Positions 62,348-64,000 of a DNA stretch of 64,000 nucleotides are shown here, in pieces. The DNA is from Fennellomyces sp. T-0311. Its lineage: Eukaryota > Mucoromycota > Mucoromycetes > Mucorales > Lichtheimiaceae. Made by a program: the position numbers and the translations under genes. Each line of letters starts with the position of its first letter. Position 1 is the stretch's first letter. The notes beneath the pieces are model-generated. The model did not search any database, had not been told where the DNA came from, and saw only the letters and a program-made list of their open reading frames with translations. The DNA is taken from assembly GCA_025266875.1 (NCBI GenBank), contig JALLLT010000046.1:1-64000 (forward strand). Direction: 5' to 3'.

Positions 62348-62713
62348 CTACGGTTGCTTGTTGCAGACGATATCCTCAGAAAAATCGAAGCAGCTGGCCA
62401 AGAAACCCCAGACACGATTGATTAAGTCTGTTTTTGTACGAGACTTATCGAGGTACTTGCTGTAATTGACAACCAAAGCCTTCTCTACCACCAGTTGGAC
62501 CCAATGGAGATCTGGCTGTTGTTGAGGGTGGTACTTCTTGGTACAAACATGGTGATAAACTTCTCGATACAGCGAAATACTTTTCCGTTGAGCGACGCAA
62601 TAAGCTCCTCAAGAGGTGGGGTGAGTGAGGCGATTTCAGGCTGCTTCAAGCTACAAATCTCGGCAAGTTCTTCCTCTGTAAATGCGCTGTCCAAACAGAA
62701 GCAGTTGGATTAA
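62348..62713 (-). pseudogene. frameshifted remnant of an unidentified gene
   Basis: One frame reads DSAFTEEELAEICSLKQPEI and continues to NNSQISIGSNWW before a stop at 62485. The next frame then carries on in a coding-like way (LVVEKALVVNYSKYLDK, TDLINRVWGFLASCFDF) to a stop at 62348-62350. The change of frame near 62490 indicates a frameshift or a lost intron. The Leu/Pro-rich first half and the NRVWGFL block look like a protein of the repeated, transposon-linked kind common in Mucoromycota, but I cannot name it. Confidence 0.35.
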
Positions 62714-63351
62714 GAATGGCTGAATTAGTAGGGGAGTTGTTCAATTTCCGACCTCATGTAACTTACTGTTCAGTATCTATGACGAATGTAACTCCCTTCT
62801 CCTTCATTCGTCTTCCCATATATGCGAAATAGAAGTCTAGTATTCACGTTGTACGGTCTCAGCCAATGATTGATACATCATATCTATTATACGTTCTATT
62901 GCTTTTTTGGCACTTCCAGCGGTCATCGACGATGTAAAAGTAATCTTCCGCAGTCCATTCTTCGATTGAGTAATCGAAAACTCTAAGGGCTTGAAAAGCT
63001 GTCGTTTTTACATAGCAGAAAAATGCCAGTGGTAATAGTGGGTACCCACGAAGCGCATACGTGATAGCAAGTGGGTTCGGTGGTGAATCCTTTCATCTTT
63101 TGATACAAGCGACTGAGATTTCAAGCAAATATGGCCCATAAATTTTGCCACTCTCTAAAGCCATTCCAACAGGCTACTGTCTTGCTAGGCTATTTCTGCT
63201 ATCAGCTGTGTGCATAGAATGTAGAGGAGATATAAATCACCGGTTACGTCATGCTTTGTTTTTCTCAACGGGTGACCTGTTAACTCTCCAGCCCAAAGAA
63301 AAATTTTTTCCCGTTCTTACTATCTGCTCCCAACTACTTTTGTTTTCGAGA

Positions 63352-63572
63352 GCTCTTGAGGGCTGCCGCTTGAGTTCATCCGAGTAGAATCAGATGGACC
63401 TTGAAAGGGTTGCCGTTCTTGGTCTCTCCCTGATCTCTGCGTTCATTTCTTGCAATGTATCCACCCACTTTTTAGGAAGGCTCTTGAGGATTGCCGCTTG
63501 AGTTCATCCGAGTAGAATCAGGTGTACACCTTGAAAGGGTTGCCGTTCTTGGTCCCTCCCTGATCTCTGCGT
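63352..63572. repeat. direct duplication of a ~90-bp unit
   Basis: Unit 1 (63352-63442) and unit 2 (63480-63572) share almost the whole sequence from GCTCTTGAGG through CGCTTGAGTTCATCCGAG to CCCTGATCTCTGCGTT, with a few substitutions and a 2-bp indel. A 37-bp unique spacer separates them. Divergence is low, so the duplication is fairly recent. Confidence 0.85.
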
Positions 63573-64000
63573 TTTTCGTTGCTCTTCTCCACCGAATCTC
63601 ACTGTGGAAGGAACGTTATACTATAGGTGATTTATTGTTAATCCTGTACAATGCCATTCTGCTCTTTTTTTTAGGTTTAAGGGCAGGAGGCGCTCGCTGC
63701 AGGATTATCATTTATGATGTGGGATGGTAATCGAGCATGACTACTAAGAAACAATCTACTTGTTACCTAACAAAAGTTTTCTTTTGTACAGGTCAAGCCC
63801 CTCCCCTTTTACGATTGTTACCCATATCACTATGTTAGTTTGCTGAATTGATAAAGCCATGATGTCTATCAAAGTTCCCTTTTCAATTATAATCGAGCAT
63901 TGAACGATCTAGGGGATAAACCTTTTAGTAAATGTATTCATGGCGTTATGCGGAGGAGGAAGATGATGCTGAGGATGATGGTGTCGGTGCTGGTGCTTGA

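Larger units (their letters stand above)
59756..64000. other. gene-poor AT-rich region at the right end
   Basis: No intact gene supported. Contents recognised: a frameshifted coding remnant (62348-62713) and a ~90-bp direct duplication (63352-63572). The last 60 bases encode an acidic tail on the plus strand or a Ser/Pro-rich tail on the minus strand and could be the end of a gene lying beyond the window. Confidence 0.55.

Overview
This window is nuclear DNA of a filamentous fungus, most likely an early-diverging one (Mucoromycota, probably Mucorales). Genes are broken by short introns (about 44-112 nt, GT..AG with AG|GTAAGT-like donors). Proteins are clearly fungal/eukaryotic: Rac-type GTPase, CaMKK-type kinase, DEP-DEP-RGS, ArfGAP, Nse4, PPR, IML2. 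F-box/LRR proteins of the kind expanded in Mucorales occur twice. I saw no convincing tRNA, rRNA, CRISPR array or viral gene. Gene models below are my own splice predictions. Every multi-exon model was checked for phase continuity and for family residues across junctions, but none is backed by RNA data.

Layout. 1-2.3 kb: the tail of a possible cysteine-rich ORF and a decayed MULE/FAR1-type transposase. 2.5-4.2 kb: F-box/LRR gene. 5.9-11.9 kb: a compact block with a DAG-lipase-like enzyme, an FCP1-like phosphatase only 74 nt downstream, and a convergent nse4 gene. 14.0-19.7 kb: a large PPR gene, a pyrimidine 5'-nucleotidase (NT5C3 family) and a convergent rac gene with a 51-nt gap between stop codons. 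19.7-25.2 kb: gene-poor, AT-rich, with a 109-bp foldback element. 25.2-30.2 kb: a type I membrane protein with a Cys-rich ectodomain and PPPY tail, a CaMKK/Ssp1-like kinase, and a PA-TM-RING ubiquitin ligase. 32.1-32.9 kb: a disordered acidic/serine-rich protein. 32.9-43.6 kb: a gene desert with two inverted-repeat elements 53 bp apart. 43.6-45.6 kb: RGS protein. 48.7-49.7 kb: proline-rich protein of unknown function. 50.9-57.0 kb: a compact block with IML2/TTC39-like, a type II membrane glycosyltransferase-like protein and ArfGAP1-like. 58.0-59.8 kb: a second F-box/LRR gene on the other strand. 59.8-64.0 kb: gene-poor, with a gene remnant and a 90-bp direct duplication.

Several genes belong to signalling and membrane traffic (Rac, RGS, CaMKK, ArfGAP, PA-TM-RING, DAG lipase). 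They lie in unrelated orientations with their own promoters, so I see no cluster or operon logic. The architecture alternates compact gene islands with AT-rich deserts holding decayed coding remnants and small inverted-repeat transposons. The most distinctive observations are two foldback elements flanked by perfect 3-bp direct repeats, a third element with 18-bp terminal inverted repeats and a TTAT duplication, a GC-AG intron needed to restore the conserved core of Nse4, and a 4-codon uORF overlapping the start of the membrane-protein gene. I did not find a clear new multi-gene system.
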